Positions 1-5,923 of a DNA stretch of 14,120 bases are shown here, one piece after another (the stretch's first letter is position 1; each line of letters starts with the position of its first letter). This DNA comes from Candidatus Micrarchaeota archaeon CG_4_10_14_0_2_um_filter_60_11 (lineage in GTDB: Archaea > Micrarchaeota > Micrarchaeia > Norongarragalinales > Norongarragalinaceae). Where the stretch lies: the NCBI GenBank assembly GCA_002792915.1, contig PFPF01000036.1:1-14120 (forward strand). Direction: 5' to 3'. The notes under the pieces were generated by a model. That model made no database searches, was not told the origin of the DNA, and was given only the letters and a program-made list of their open reading frames with translations. The translations under genes were made by a program, and so were the position numbers.

Positions 1-28
1 CAAGGCGTCCGTAGAGGGCCCGAAATGA
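1..28 (+). CDS. C-terminal tail of an upstream gene (partial)
   Basis: In the second reading frame the window opens with eight sense codons (KASVEGPK) and a TGA at 26-28. This TGA overlaps the ATG at 25 in an ATGA junction. The same arrangement joins rpl35ae and trm1 at 2332, so a translationally coupled upstream neighbour is plausible. Eight residues cannot be identified, and the call rests only on the junction. Confidence 0.3.
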
Positions 29-171
29 GGCTTGTCCTGAGCGTTTCGTTCGTCCTGCTTTTGCTCGTCCTGCTCGTCGAGGACTTCCGCTACTGGCTGG
101 TGCTCGCGCTTTCGGGCTTGGATGTAATCGTCCTGTTTGCGCTGCTGCTGCTGGCAATGCGGCTCAAGTGA
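25..171 (+). CDS. Small two-helix membrane protein, 48 aa
   Basis: The predicted product is 48 residues and almost entirely hydrophobic. A first membrane segment covers about residues 3-20, a short charged turn follows (E-D-F-R-Y), a second segment covers about residues 24-44, and the end is basic (M-R-L-K). The ATG at 25 has a GAGGG ribosome binding site at 14-18, six bases upstream, and overlaps a possible upstream stop as ATGA. The frame is open to the window edge, so it could instead be the last two helices of a longer membrane protein starting outside. No family was recognised. It ends just before the promoter of the next gene, so it is probably the last gene of an operon entering from the left. 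Confidence 0.5.
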   Translation: MRLVLSVSFVLLLLVLLVEDFRYWLVLALSGLDVIVLFALLLLAMRLK

Positions 172-184
172 TTCACTACCGCCC

Positions 185-195
185 TTTTTTATATC
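185..195 (+). promoter_or_regulatory. Box A (TATA) of the gene at 216
   Basis: The sequence TTTTTTATATC has its centre about 26 nt before the GTG at 216. No ribosome binding site lies between them. The spacing puts the transcription start on the start codon, so the message is predicted to be leaderless. Confidence 0.6.
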
Positions 196-215
196 GCTTT
201 TTCTTACATTAGTCC

Positions 216-836
216 GTGAAGCGGTTACTCTTCCTCTGCCTGATAATTTTGGCTTCGCTGGCGTGCGCCGAGTCCGTGCTGCGGAACGAGACGCAGGTTT
301 ACACGCGCACTTACACGCCCGTCCTGTGCGTGCAGCAGGACGCCAATTTTACCGTGTGGCGCGAGCTCGCGGTGTACAATACGACCAGGATATCCGGCGG
401 AATCGCGCGCAACGTTTACTACAGCACGATTACGGTTTACCTGCGCAACGACGGCTCGGCGCCGTTCCAGAACTTTTTCCTGAAAGAGCACCTGCCCGAC
501 GCCGTGGCGTCTACGCCCGGCGAGTTGTTCAACTTCACCAAGGCGCCCGACTCGTTCGAGCAAGGCAGCGTGGTAGTATCATGGCTTTTCGAGAACATAG
601 AGCCGGGCGAGACCAAGTCGGTTTCGTACACGGTTGAAAAGAAGCTTGACGAGCGCGTGCTCGAAGATTACGAGTCGCCCCAAGTCGTTGCCGCGGGAAC
701 GAACATGCCCGAAGGCGGTGCGCAAGGCGACCAAACGCGGTCCGGGACGGACTACACGCCGATAGTCCTCGTGGTGCTCCTCGGATTGGTGGGCGGCGCG
801 GTCTACTATTTCGCAAGCAGGCAGCAGGCCGTTTGA
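216..836 (+). CDS. Exported surface protein with C-terminal membrane anchor
   Basis: This is a 206-residue predicted type I membrane protein starting at a leaderless GTG. An N-terminal signal segment (MKRLLFLCLIILASLACA) ends in a small-residue/Cys motif, which could be either a signal peptidase I site or a lipobox-like cysteine. The outer part (about 20-165) is beta-rich, with several N-x-S/T sequons (NET, NFT, NTT) and the phrases 'LRNDGSAPF' and 'IEPGETKSVSYTV'. Such phrases are typical of archaeal Ig-like/DUF11-type surface domains. A low-complexity Gly/Gln/Thr linker leads to one helix (about 182-200) and a short basic tail (SRQQAV). It stands alone between its own box A and a convergent operon. 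The function is unknown. The compartment and fold class are inferred; no enzymatic motif is visible. Confidence 0.8.
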   Translation: MKRLLFLCLIILASLACAESVLRNETQVYTRTYTPVLCVQQDANFTVWRELAVYNTTRISGGIARNVYYSTITVYLRNDGSAPFQNFFLKEHLPDAVASTPGELFNFTKAPDSFEQGSVVVSWLFENIEPGETKSVSYTVEKKLDERVLEDYESPQVVAAGTNMPEGGAQGDQTRSGTDYTPIVLVVLLGLVGGAVYYFASRQQAV

Positions 837-879
837 ATTTTTGTTCGCGGCCCGCGGTTTCGCCTTGTTTGCCCCGCTT

Positions 880-1341
880 TTACCACTTGTAGATTTTTTC
901 GAGCGCACGCGCCAGCAATACGCGCAGCAGCACCGCTTCGTCGTCGCTCAATGCGAGCTGCACCGCGTCGACGGCTCCGGCCGCGGACTGGGTGGACGCC
1001 TTGAAGTAGTACCCGAAGCCGGCGCCCTTCTGGACGCTGAGCGCCGAATTCTTCACGCTTGAATCCGTCGCGAGCTTGGACTTCGTCGGGTCGTGGAACA
1101 AGTCCGCCTTCTCCGTTTTCCCCTCGAGGACCGCGAGTATCTTCGCGATGTCCGCCACGCCCAGCTTGAGCACGATTTTGCTGCCCCAGTCGAACTTCTG
1201 CTCGCCCGCCTGCTTTGCCGCGTCGAGGAACACGCACTCGCGCGCCGCGTTCAGGTCGAACTGCATCGCCGCGCCCGTTCCCCGCTTGTTGGGCTTGTAA
1301 AACGACAGCTTCTTGGCGTACTCTGTTCCGACGGAATCCAT
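880..1341 (-). CDS. Whirly/PC4-like single-stranded nucleic-acid-binding protein (candidate)
   Basis: The protein has 153 residues. The pattern FDW-x-x-K (50-55), L-x-V-x-D-I (60-65), FHDP-x-K (82-87), then 'GFGYYFKAS', an acidic/hydrophobic helix with D-D-E-A-V-L-L, and a terminal Y-K-W follow in the order recalled for plant Whirly proteins (YDW..K, L-V-E-I, FFHDPNKG, GHFFNLSV, E..VL, GW). Whirly proteins belong to the ssDNA-binding transcriptional-regulator superfamily with PC4 and MRP1/2. They bind single-stranded DNA or RNA as tetramers. The basic N-terminus (K-P-N-K-R-G-T-G) would suit nucleic-acid contact. This gene is second in an operon: the upstream stop codon (1344-1346) lies between its GGAGG site and its ATG, so translation is coupled. 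Homology was judged by eye and is not proven. Confidence 0.6.
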   Translation of the reverse strand: MDSVGTEYAKKLSFYKPNKRGTGAAMQFDLNAARECVFLDAAKQAGEQKFDWGSKIVLKLGVADIAKILAVLEGKTEKADLFHDPTKSKLATDSSVKNSALSVQKGAGFGYYFKASTQSAAGAVDAVQLALSDDEAVLLRVLLARALEKIYKW

Positions 1342-1343
1342 GT

Positions 1344-2012
1344 CTAAATGCCTCCACTGTTTGAATTTTTAGGGTAAAAAATCACGCGACTCCCGCCTTC
1401 ATCCAGTTCCGAGCCGAGGCTTTTGGCGGCGCGCCGCAAGTCGGGGAGCAGGTTGTTGGGCAGCATGCCGTTCTTTTCGGCGGAGAACGATTCGAACAAT
1501 TTCCTGGGAACCACCAGAGGCAGCCCCTCTTTTTCCGCGAGCCGCAGGGCTGCGCAGAGCGCACGGTAACGCCATCCCGCGTAACGCGTCGCCAGGCTGC
1601 GGGGCAGCGCTGTTCCCTTGTATTTTTTTCGCACAGGGTTGGATGCATACTGCGCCTGCGCGAACGACAGCACAAGAAAAGGCCGCTCCGCGTTCAGGTA
1701 GGCCACGCCAACCGCGCCTACCCCGCCGGGGTTCGCGTCGGCAGGCCCGCCCCGCGCCACGCTTTTTACCGCTGCCACGAACGCTTTGAAGTGTTCCGGC
1801 CGCGGGTAAACAACTATTTGAGTGTACGCCATTTGATTGGGTTCTGCCGACTTGTTCAGCGGCGAATGAATCACGAGCATTTTTCTGTCCTTGACAACAT
1901 GGTAGCCACCCACGTCGTGCCTCCCGTCGGGCAGTTTCCAGGCGGAGCAGGCTGCCCAAAATCTGGGTGTGAACCTCTTTTCGGGCAGTTCAGCCAGTTC
2001 GGTTTCTTCCAT
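1344..2012 (-). CDS. Hypothetical protein, 222 aa, leaderless
   Basis: The family was not recognised. The product is soluble, basic in its second half and lacks a signal peptide or membrane segment. Visible pieces are an aromatic, cysteine-containing start (F-W-A-A-C-S-A-W), a beta-like central part with 'TQIVVYPRPEHFKAFV', a Gly/Ala-rich hinge, a basic stretch (N-P-V-R-K-K-Y-K-G-T) and a predicted helix 'WRYRALCAALRLAEKEG'. The ATG at 2012 sits about 26 nt from the centre of the AT box at 2034-2042 with no ribosome binding site, so a leaderless message is likely. It is immediately followed by the Whirly-like gene, which suggests a shared nucleic-acid-related role. That role is an inference from position alone. 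Confidence 0.75.
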   Translation of the reverse strand: MEETELAELPEKRFTPRFWAACSAWKLPDGRHDVGGYHVVKDRKMLVIHSPLNKSAEPNQMAYTQIVVYPRPEHFKAFVAAVKSVARGGPADANPGGVGAVGVAYLNAERPFLVLSFAQAQYASNPVRKKYKGTALPRSLATRYAGWRYRALCAALRLAEKEGLPLVVPRKLFESFSAEKNGMLPNNLLPDLRRAAKSLGSELDEGGSRVIFYPKNSNSGGI

Positions 2013-2033
2013 CGCTTTGTTTTCGGGGGCAAG

Positions 2034-2042
2034 CGTTTTTAA
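2034..2042. promoter_or_regulatory. Shared bidirectional box A
   Basis: GTTTTTAAG on the + strand reads CTTAAAAAC on the - strand. Its centre is about 26 nt from the leaderless ATG of the - strand gene at 2012. It is a similar distance from a start near 2064 that would give rpl35ae a short leader carrying its GGTG site. No other AT-rich box lies between the two divergent genes. Confidence 0.5.
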
Positions 2043-2077
2043 GTCCTATCCCCCCAGTATTGAGTGGTGCTTTTCTA

Positions 2078-2335
2078 ATGAAAGCGATTATTTTGGATTA
2101 CCGCAGGGGTCGCCACGGGCAGACGCCGAACCAGGCCATAATAGAGTTCGAGGGAGCCGACTCGGTCGAGAAGGCGAAGAAGCTGGAAGGCACGGCGGTC
2201 ATGTGGGAGAGCAGCGGCGGCAAGCGCATCAACGGAAAGGTTACCGCGCCCCACGGCCGCAAGGGCCGCGTGCGCGCATTGTTCGAAAAGGGGTTGCCGG
2301 GTCAGGCAATCGGTTCGCCGGTCGCAGTGAAATGA
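2078..2335 (+). CDS. rpl35ae: 50S ribosomal protein L35Ae
   Basis: This is an 85-residue large-subunit ribosomal protein (eL33 family, shared by archaea and eukaryotes). Family hallmarks run throughout: an N-terminal beta strand, 'YRRGRHGQTPNQAIIEF', a D-S-x-E-K-A-x-K-L helix, 'GTAVMWESSGGKRINGKV', 'HGRKGRVRALFEKGLPGQAIG' and a short terminal strand. The length matches the family (about 85-90). The ATG at 2078 was chosen over an in-frame TTG at 2060 because MKAIILDYRRG aligns with the usual N-terminus and GGTG at 2067-2070 is a suitable ribosome binding site. It is the first gene of an operon and its stop overlaps the trm1 start (ATGA). Confidence 0.93.
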   Translation: MKAIILDYRRGRHGQTPNQAIIEFEGADSVEKAKKLEGTAVMWESSGGKRINGKVTAPHGRKGRVRALFEKGLPGQAIGSPVAVK

Positions 2336-3378
2336 TTCGCGAAGGCGGCGTGCGGTTGCGCACGCAACGCTCTTTCTACAACCCCGCAATGTCGTTCAAC
2401 CGCTCGCTGTCCACGCTTGCGGTCAAAGCCCTCGCGCCCGAGCGCGTGCTCGACGGTTTCTGCGCGTCCGGCGCCCGCGGTCTGCGCTACGCCGCCGAAG
2501 GCGGAGCGGGCGGGCTGGTTTTCCTCGACTTGAGCTCCGCCGCCTTGTCCGCCGCCAAGGCCAACGCGCGCCTGAACAAAACAAAAGCCGAGTTCGTGCG
2601 CGACGACTTCAACCATTATTGCCATTCCGGCCGCAGGTTCGACTTCGTGGAAGCCGACCCGTTCGGCTCGCCCGCGCCCTTCATTGCCGCCGCGCTGGAC
2701 GCGTTCGAAAAGAAGGGCGCGCTTTCGGTTACCGCCACCGACTTGGCCAACCTGTGCGCTTCCACGCGGCAGCGTACCGCGGTCTGCGTCCGCCAGTACC
2801 AGGCCGTGCCGATGCGCTGCGATTTCACGCACGAGGTCGCGCTGCGCCTTTTGCTGGGAAAGGTTTGCAGGGAAGCGGCGGCGCGCGATTACGCAATGAA
2901 GCCGCTGCTTTGCTGGTACGAGCGGCATTACGCCAAGGCGATAGTTTCCCTTGGGCGGAGCGCGGCCGGCGCGGACGCGTCGCTAAAGATGCAAGGCTTC
3001 GTTTCGTTCAACCCGAAGACCCTCGACCGGCGTGCGGGCGCGGTAAAGGGCTGGCGCGTTGCCGGGCCGTTGTGGCTTGGCGACTGCTGCGATTCGGCGT
3101 TCGTCAAGCAGCTTGAAACGCTGGCGGTTGAAGCGCGGGAGAAAAAGTTTTTGGGGTTGCTTGCCGGGGAAATCGGCTTGCCGCCGTTTTACTGGGACGT
3201 GCACGCGTTGAGCGAGCATTGGCGCATCGGCTCGCCGCGCACCGAAGCCGTAATCGAGGGGCTGCGGAAGCGGGGCTTCCGCGCGGTCGGGACGCACTAT
3301 GCGGGCACGGGCGTCAAGACGGACGCGCCGCTCGCGAAAATCAAAGGGGTATTCAAGTGGGCGTTGAAACGGAAGTGA
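2332..3378 (+). CDS. trm1: tRNA (guanine-N2)-dimethyltransferase Trm1
   Basis: This protein has 348 residues and is slightly shorter than the ~380 usual for archaeal Trm1. The enzyme uses S-adenosylmethionine to make N2,N2-dimethylguanosine at position 26 of many tRNAs. Sequence support: the N-terminal 'GVRLRTQRSFYNPAMSFNRSLS'-type region; a Rossmann motif I around residues 39-48 (L-D-G-F-C-A-S-G-A-R-G); the catalytic motif DPFGSP at 109-114; T-A-T-D at 134-137; and the C-terminal 'RIGSPRTEAVIEGLRKRGFRA..THY' that binds tRNA in the family. The start is the ATG overlapping the rpl35ae stop. The frame is open further upstream, but that extension would cover rpl35ae. It overlaps the following CYTH gene by 22 nt. 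Confidence 0.93.
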   Translation: MIREGGVRLRTQRSFYNPAMSFNRSLSTLAVKALAPERVLDGFCASGARGLRYAAEGGAGGLVFLDLSSAALSAAKANARLNKTKAEFVRDDFNHYCHSGRRFDFVEADPFGSPAPFIAAALDAFEKKGALSVTATDLANLCASTRQRTAVCVRQYQAVPMRCDFTHEVALRLLLGKVCREAAARDYAMKPLLCWYERHYAKAIVSLGRSAAGADASLKMQGFVSFNPKTLDRRAGAVKGWRVAGPLWLGDCCDSAFVKQLETLAVEAREKKFLGLLAGEIGLPPFYWDVHALSEHWRIGSPRTEAVIEGLRKRGFRAVGTHYAGTGVKTDAPLAKIKGVFKWALKRK

Positions 3379-3863
3379 AGTTCGCGATGCGGAGCGCGGC
3401 GTTCGCTAGGCGCCTGCTGAAAAAAGCCGGCGCGCGCAGGCTTGGGAAAGTGAGCGAGCACAACGAGTGCTTCGACCTGCCGGGCGGCGTTTTGAAGAAG
3501 CGCAAGATGCTTTTGCGCCTGCGCAGGGACGGCCGCGTGCGCGTAACGCTCAAGCTCAAGCCGGGAAGCGACCGCCGCTTCAAGGTGCGCACCGAAATAG
3601 AATTCGAGGCGTCGGATTTCGCCGAGGCGCGCCGCTTTTTCGAGGCGCTCGGCTTCCGCAAGTGGTACGTTTACGAAAAGAAGCGCGAGTCGTGGCTGCT
3701 CGCGGGCTGCCGCGTCGAGGTGGACGAGCTGTACTTCGGGGCATTCATCGAACTCGAGGGCTCGAAGGCAGCGATTCGCAAGGCGTGCGCGCGTTTGGGC
3801 TTGAAGTTAAGCGAAGGCTTGACCTACTCTTATTTTTCGCTCGAGCGCAAGTCTAAATGCTGA
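3357..3863 (+). CDS. CYTH-domain protein (class IV adenylate cyclase / triphosphatase family)
   Basis: The protein has 168 residues. The defining E-x-E-x-K metal/triphosphate signature is E4-T-E-V-K8 at the very start. It is followed by 'LRLRRDGRVRVTLKLK' (basic tunnel strands), an acidic strand 'VRTEIEFE', a K-K-R-E-S-W strand, 'VEVDELYFGAFIELEG' and a closing helix. Family members hydrolyse tri- or polyphosphates or make cAMP; the residues here do not say which. The start is GTG 3357, with GGGGT at 3346-3350 as ribosome binding site and the signature directly after it. The open frame back to 3219 only shadows trm1. It is the third gene of the rpl35ae-trm1 operon, and its last 11 nt overlap the convergent tfb gene. 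Confidence 0.85.
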   Translation: MGVETEVKFAMRSAAFARRLLKKAGARRLGKVSEHNECFDLPGGVLKKRKMLLRLRRDGRVRVTLKLKPGSDRRFKVRTEIEFEASDFAEARRFFEALGFRKWYVYEKKRESWLLAGCRVEVDELYFGAFIELEGSKAAIRKACARLGLKLSEGLTYSYFSLERKSKC

Positions 3864-4821
3864 CCTTCAAGTCCAGCGCCTTCTTCAGCTCGCGGTAGCG
3901 GTTGCGGATGGTCACCTCGGTGACGCCAGCCACGTCCGCGACTTCCTTTTGCGTGCGGCGCTCGCCAGTCAGCACGGATGCGATGTACACCGCCGCGGCG
4001 GCAACGCCCATGGGGCCGCGCCCCGAAATGAGGCCCTTTGCGATGGCTTCTTCGAGTATTTCGCGCGCCTTTTTCTGCGTCGCCCCGCCCAGCTTGAGCT
4101 CGGTGACGAAGCGCGTGATGTAGAATTGCGGGTTGGTCAGCGGCACGTGCAGCTTGAGTTCCTGCGCGATGAGGCGGTAGGTGCGCCCGATTTCCTTCTT
4201 CGGGATTTCGGCTTCGCGCGAAATCTCGTCAAGCGTGCGGGGTATCCCCGCCTGGCGGCAGACCGCGTAAATCACCGCCGAAACGACGGTTTCGATTTGC
4301 CTTCCGCGAATCAGGCCCTTTTCCACGCACTTGCGGTAAAGCAGCGCCGAAGACTCGCGGATGCTCTCGTTCAAACCGAGGTGCGACGCCACGCGGTTGA
4401 GCTCCGTGAGCGCGATTGCCAGGTTGCGCTCTATGCTGTTCGAGATGGACGCGCGCTTGTGCCACTTGCGCATGCGGTACCATTGCGCCTGCTGGCTGGG
4501 CGCGATTTTGCCGCCGGAAGTGTCGCGGTTGTACTGGTCGATTTCCGTGACGAGCCCGCGGTTAGGGTTCATGTACTTGAGGGGTGCGCCCGTGCGCGTG
4601 CGGGAAGCGCGCTGTTCCGCGTCGAAAGCGCGCCATTCGGGGCCCTCCTGCAGCACGTTCTCCTCGACGACGAGCCCGCAGTCCTGGCACACGACTTCGC
4701 CGCGTTCCGAGTTGTGCCGCAGGTTTTTTCCGCTGCACTCCGGGCACGCGTAGCCGCGTTTTTCCTTTTTTGCGGGGCGTTGTTTTGCAGCAGTCGACTT
4801 TACGGTTTTTTTAATTGCCAT
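3853..4821 (-). CDS. tfb: Transcription initiation factor IIB (TFB)
   Basis: This 322-residue factor bridges TBP-bound TATA DNA and RNA polymerase. An unusually basic Lys-rich N-tail (1-22) precedes the zinc ribbon C26-x2-C29...C45-x2-C48. Next comes the B-reader/linker (E-W-R-A-F-D-A-E-Q, then N-R-G-L-V-T-E-I), a first cyclin repeat (about 125-205) and a second (about 220-315). The last repeat ends in the BRE-recognising helix-turn-helix (Q-K-E-V-A-D-V-A-G-V-T-E-V-T-I-R-N-R-Y). The length is typical for archaeal TFB. GAGGG at 4833-4837 lies inside the end of gar1, and only 6 nt separate the two genes, the familiar archaeal gar1-tfb pair. The stop codon lies within the convergent CYTH gene. 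Confidence 0.96.
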   Translation of the reverse strand: MAIKKTVKSTAAKQRPAKKEKRGYACPECSGKNLRHNSERGEVVCQDCGLVVEENVLQEGPEWRAFDAEQRASRTRTGAPLKYMNPNRGLVTEIDQYNRDTSGGKIAPSQQAQWYRMRKWHKRASISNSIERNLAIALTELNRVASHLGLNESIRESSALLYRKCVEKGLIRGRQIETVVSAVIYAVCRQAGIPRTLDEISREAEIPKKEIGRTYRLIAQELKLHVPLTNPQFYITRFVTELKLGGATQKKAREILEEAIAKGLISGRGPMGVAAAAVYIASVLTGERRTQKEVADVAGVTEVTIRNRYRELKKALDLKVSI

Positions 4822-4827
4822 TTTTTT

Positions 4828-5043
4828 TCAATCCCTCGAATCCAGAATTTTTCCCGATGGAACTTCGCGGCTCGGCCGCGCCAGGTACAGCGGCGCGTCC
4901 ACGGACGCTATCGTGTCCACGACGACCGCGACGCGTTCGCCCTTGAGGAACAGGGGCCTCCTGTCCCTTATCGCCTCGGCTTTCCCCTCGGGCTCCAAGA
5001 GCAGGCTGCCGTCAGCTGTCGTCTTCAAAACTTTGAAACGCAT
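4828..5043 (-). CDS. gar1: H/ACA ribonucleoprotein subunit Gar1
   Basis: This is a 71-residue protein. Gar1 is a small beta-barrel subunit of the archaeal H/ACA RNP, which works with Cbf5, Nop10 and L7Ae in RNA-guided pseudouridylation. The sequence shows the Gar1-like order: a short N-terminal strand, 'RRPLFLKGERVAVVVDTIASVDAPLYLARP' with the typical V-x-D-x-I-x-x-V-x-x-P-Y/L core, and a terminal 'SGKIL'. The length matches archaeal Gar1 (70-80). The ATG at 5043 has GGTGG at 5052-5056 seven bases upstream. Its place directly upstream of tfb is a widely conserved archaeal pairing and strengthens the call. Confidence 0.85.
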   Translation of the reverse strand: MRFKVLKTTADGSLLLEPEGKAEAIRDRRPLFLKGERVAVVVDTIASVDAPLYLARPSREVPSGKILDSRD

Positions 5044-5090
5044 TTTTCAGGCCACCTTAAGCGAAGAGTAGAAAAATACCGCTGACGAGC

Positions 5091-5100
5091 CTTTTTAAGC
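5091..5100 (-). promoter_or_regulatory. Box A of the gar1-tfb operon
   Basis: GCTTAAAAAG on the - strand would start a transcript near 5069. That leaves a leader of about 26 nt that includes the GGTGG site of gar1. Confidence 0.5.
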
Positions 5101-5158
5101 TTTTCCTTCTGGCACCTTTTTTTGGACACTGGGCGGATGCGCCGGCGCGATTAGTTGC

Positions 5159-5168
5159 GTTTTTTAAG
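5159..5168 (+). promoter_or_regulatory. Box A of the channel-like gene
   Basis: GTTTTTTAAG is centred near 5164. The usual ~26 nt spacing places the transcript start near 5190, downstream of the ATG at 5181 and just upstream of the ribosome binding site used by the TTG at 5205. It therefore argues for the TTG start. Confidence 0.5.
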
Positions 5169-5204
5169 CGGCATTTTGTAATGGGTGGCGGAGAGGTGAG
5201 CCTA

Positions 5205-5888
5205 TTGGAAGTTTGGAGTTTGCTCGTGTCGAGGCTTTCGGACGCGTTCGCGCGCGTTACCGAGAATTTCCTAGTCGGACTGGCCGACGTGCTGGTAGTG
5301 CTGCTTTTCGTGATACTCGGCTGGATAGTCGGGAAGATTTTCGCCGCGGTAGTCGGCCGCTTCCTTGAGCGCGTCGGCTTGGAGAAGTCGCTGCGCAAGC
5401 GCGGCATCGACGACGCGCTGTTCGGTTTCACGCTCACGGGCGTAATCGAGAAGTTCGTCAAGCTGCTGACGTACGCCGCCTTTCTGGGCATTGCCGCCGA
5501 AGTGGTCAACCTGACCTTCCTGGGCGACCTGGTGTACTGGTTCGTGGGCTACGCGCCCCTGTTAGTGCAGGGCGCGACCGTGCTCGTGCTCGCCTTGCTG
5601 GCGGTGGAATACATCTCGGCTCACCTCAAGAAATCCGGGATGCCGTTCAAGCGCCTCGCGTCCGCGATGCTCAAGGTCTTCGTGGGCTACACCGCGATAG
5701 TCATCGCGACGCCGCTGGTCCTCCCGAACGCGGACGTGGGCATACTGTACACCGCGTTTTCGCTGTTCGTCGCGGCCTTCGCGCTGGCGTTCGGCTTGGG
5801 CATGGCAATCGCCCTCGGCCTCGGCCTGAAGGATGCGGTCGCCATGGTCGCACGCAAGCGCATCTCGGACATTGAAGAATTAGTCTGA
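5205..5888 (+). CDS. Mechanosensitive-channel-like integral membrane protein
   Basis: This protein has 227 residues and about five membrane segments (roughly 18-40, 75-95, 105-135, 150-172, 178-202). The first contains 'LVVLLFVILGWIVGKIF' followed by an amphipathic stretch with 'FLERVGLEKSLRKRGIDD'. This is characteristic of the conserved-TM-helix family related to small-conductance mechanosensitive channels. The Gly/Ala-rich last helix (GLGMAIALGLGLKDA) resembles the MscS pore helix. No C-terminal MscS beta domain is present; the protein ends within about 20 residues of that helix. Start: TTG 5205 has an extended GGAGAGGTGA site at 5190-5199 and fits the promoter. The in-frame ATG at 5181 has no such site and would add eight residues (MGGGEVSL). 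It is monocistronic. Confidence 0.8.
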   Translation: MEVWSLLVSRLSDAFARVTENFLVGLADVLVVLLFVILGWIVGKIFAAVVGRFLERVGLEKSLRKRGIDDALFGFTLTGVIEKFVKLLTYAAFLGIAAEVVNLTFLGDLVYWFVGYAPLLVQGATVLVLALLAVEYISAHLKKSGMPFKRLASAMLKVFVGYTAIVIATPLVLPNADVGILYTAFSLFVAAFALAFGLGMAIALGLGLKDAVAMVARKRISDIEELV

Positions 5889-5897
5889 TACCCGTTC

Positions 5898-5923
5898 GGG
5901 GCTTTTGCCCCCATTATTTTTTT
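5898..5923 (+). terminator. Hairpin plus T-run terminator
   Basis: A perfect GGGGC-TTTT-GCCCC stem-loop (5898-5911) is followed by CATTATTTTTTT. It sits 10 nt after the channel-like gene. The T-run overlaps the last codon of the convergent hydrolase gene. Archaeal polymerases stop at T-runs, and the hairpin may assist. Confidence 0.65.

Noticed and set aside
845..865. Inverted repeat CGCGG-C-CCGCG between the convergent genes at 836 and 880 as a terminator
   Set aside because: The loop would be one base and no T-run follows directly on either strand; only short T-runs flank the genes.
2060..2077. TTG start for rpl35ae giving six extra residues
   Set aside because: MKAIILDYRRG from the ATG at 2078 matches the family start and has a GGTG site; the extra residues MSGAFL are not family-like.
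1969..2331. N-terminal extension of Trm1 back to 1969
   Set aside because: It would overlay the whole rpl35ae gene and adds low-complexity sequence without family similarity; the ATGA-coupled ATG at 2332 gives a normal Trm1 start.
3949..5085. 378-codon + strand frame opposite tfb and gar1
   Set aside because: It is antisense to two confidently identified genes and has Arg/Ala-rich shadow composition.
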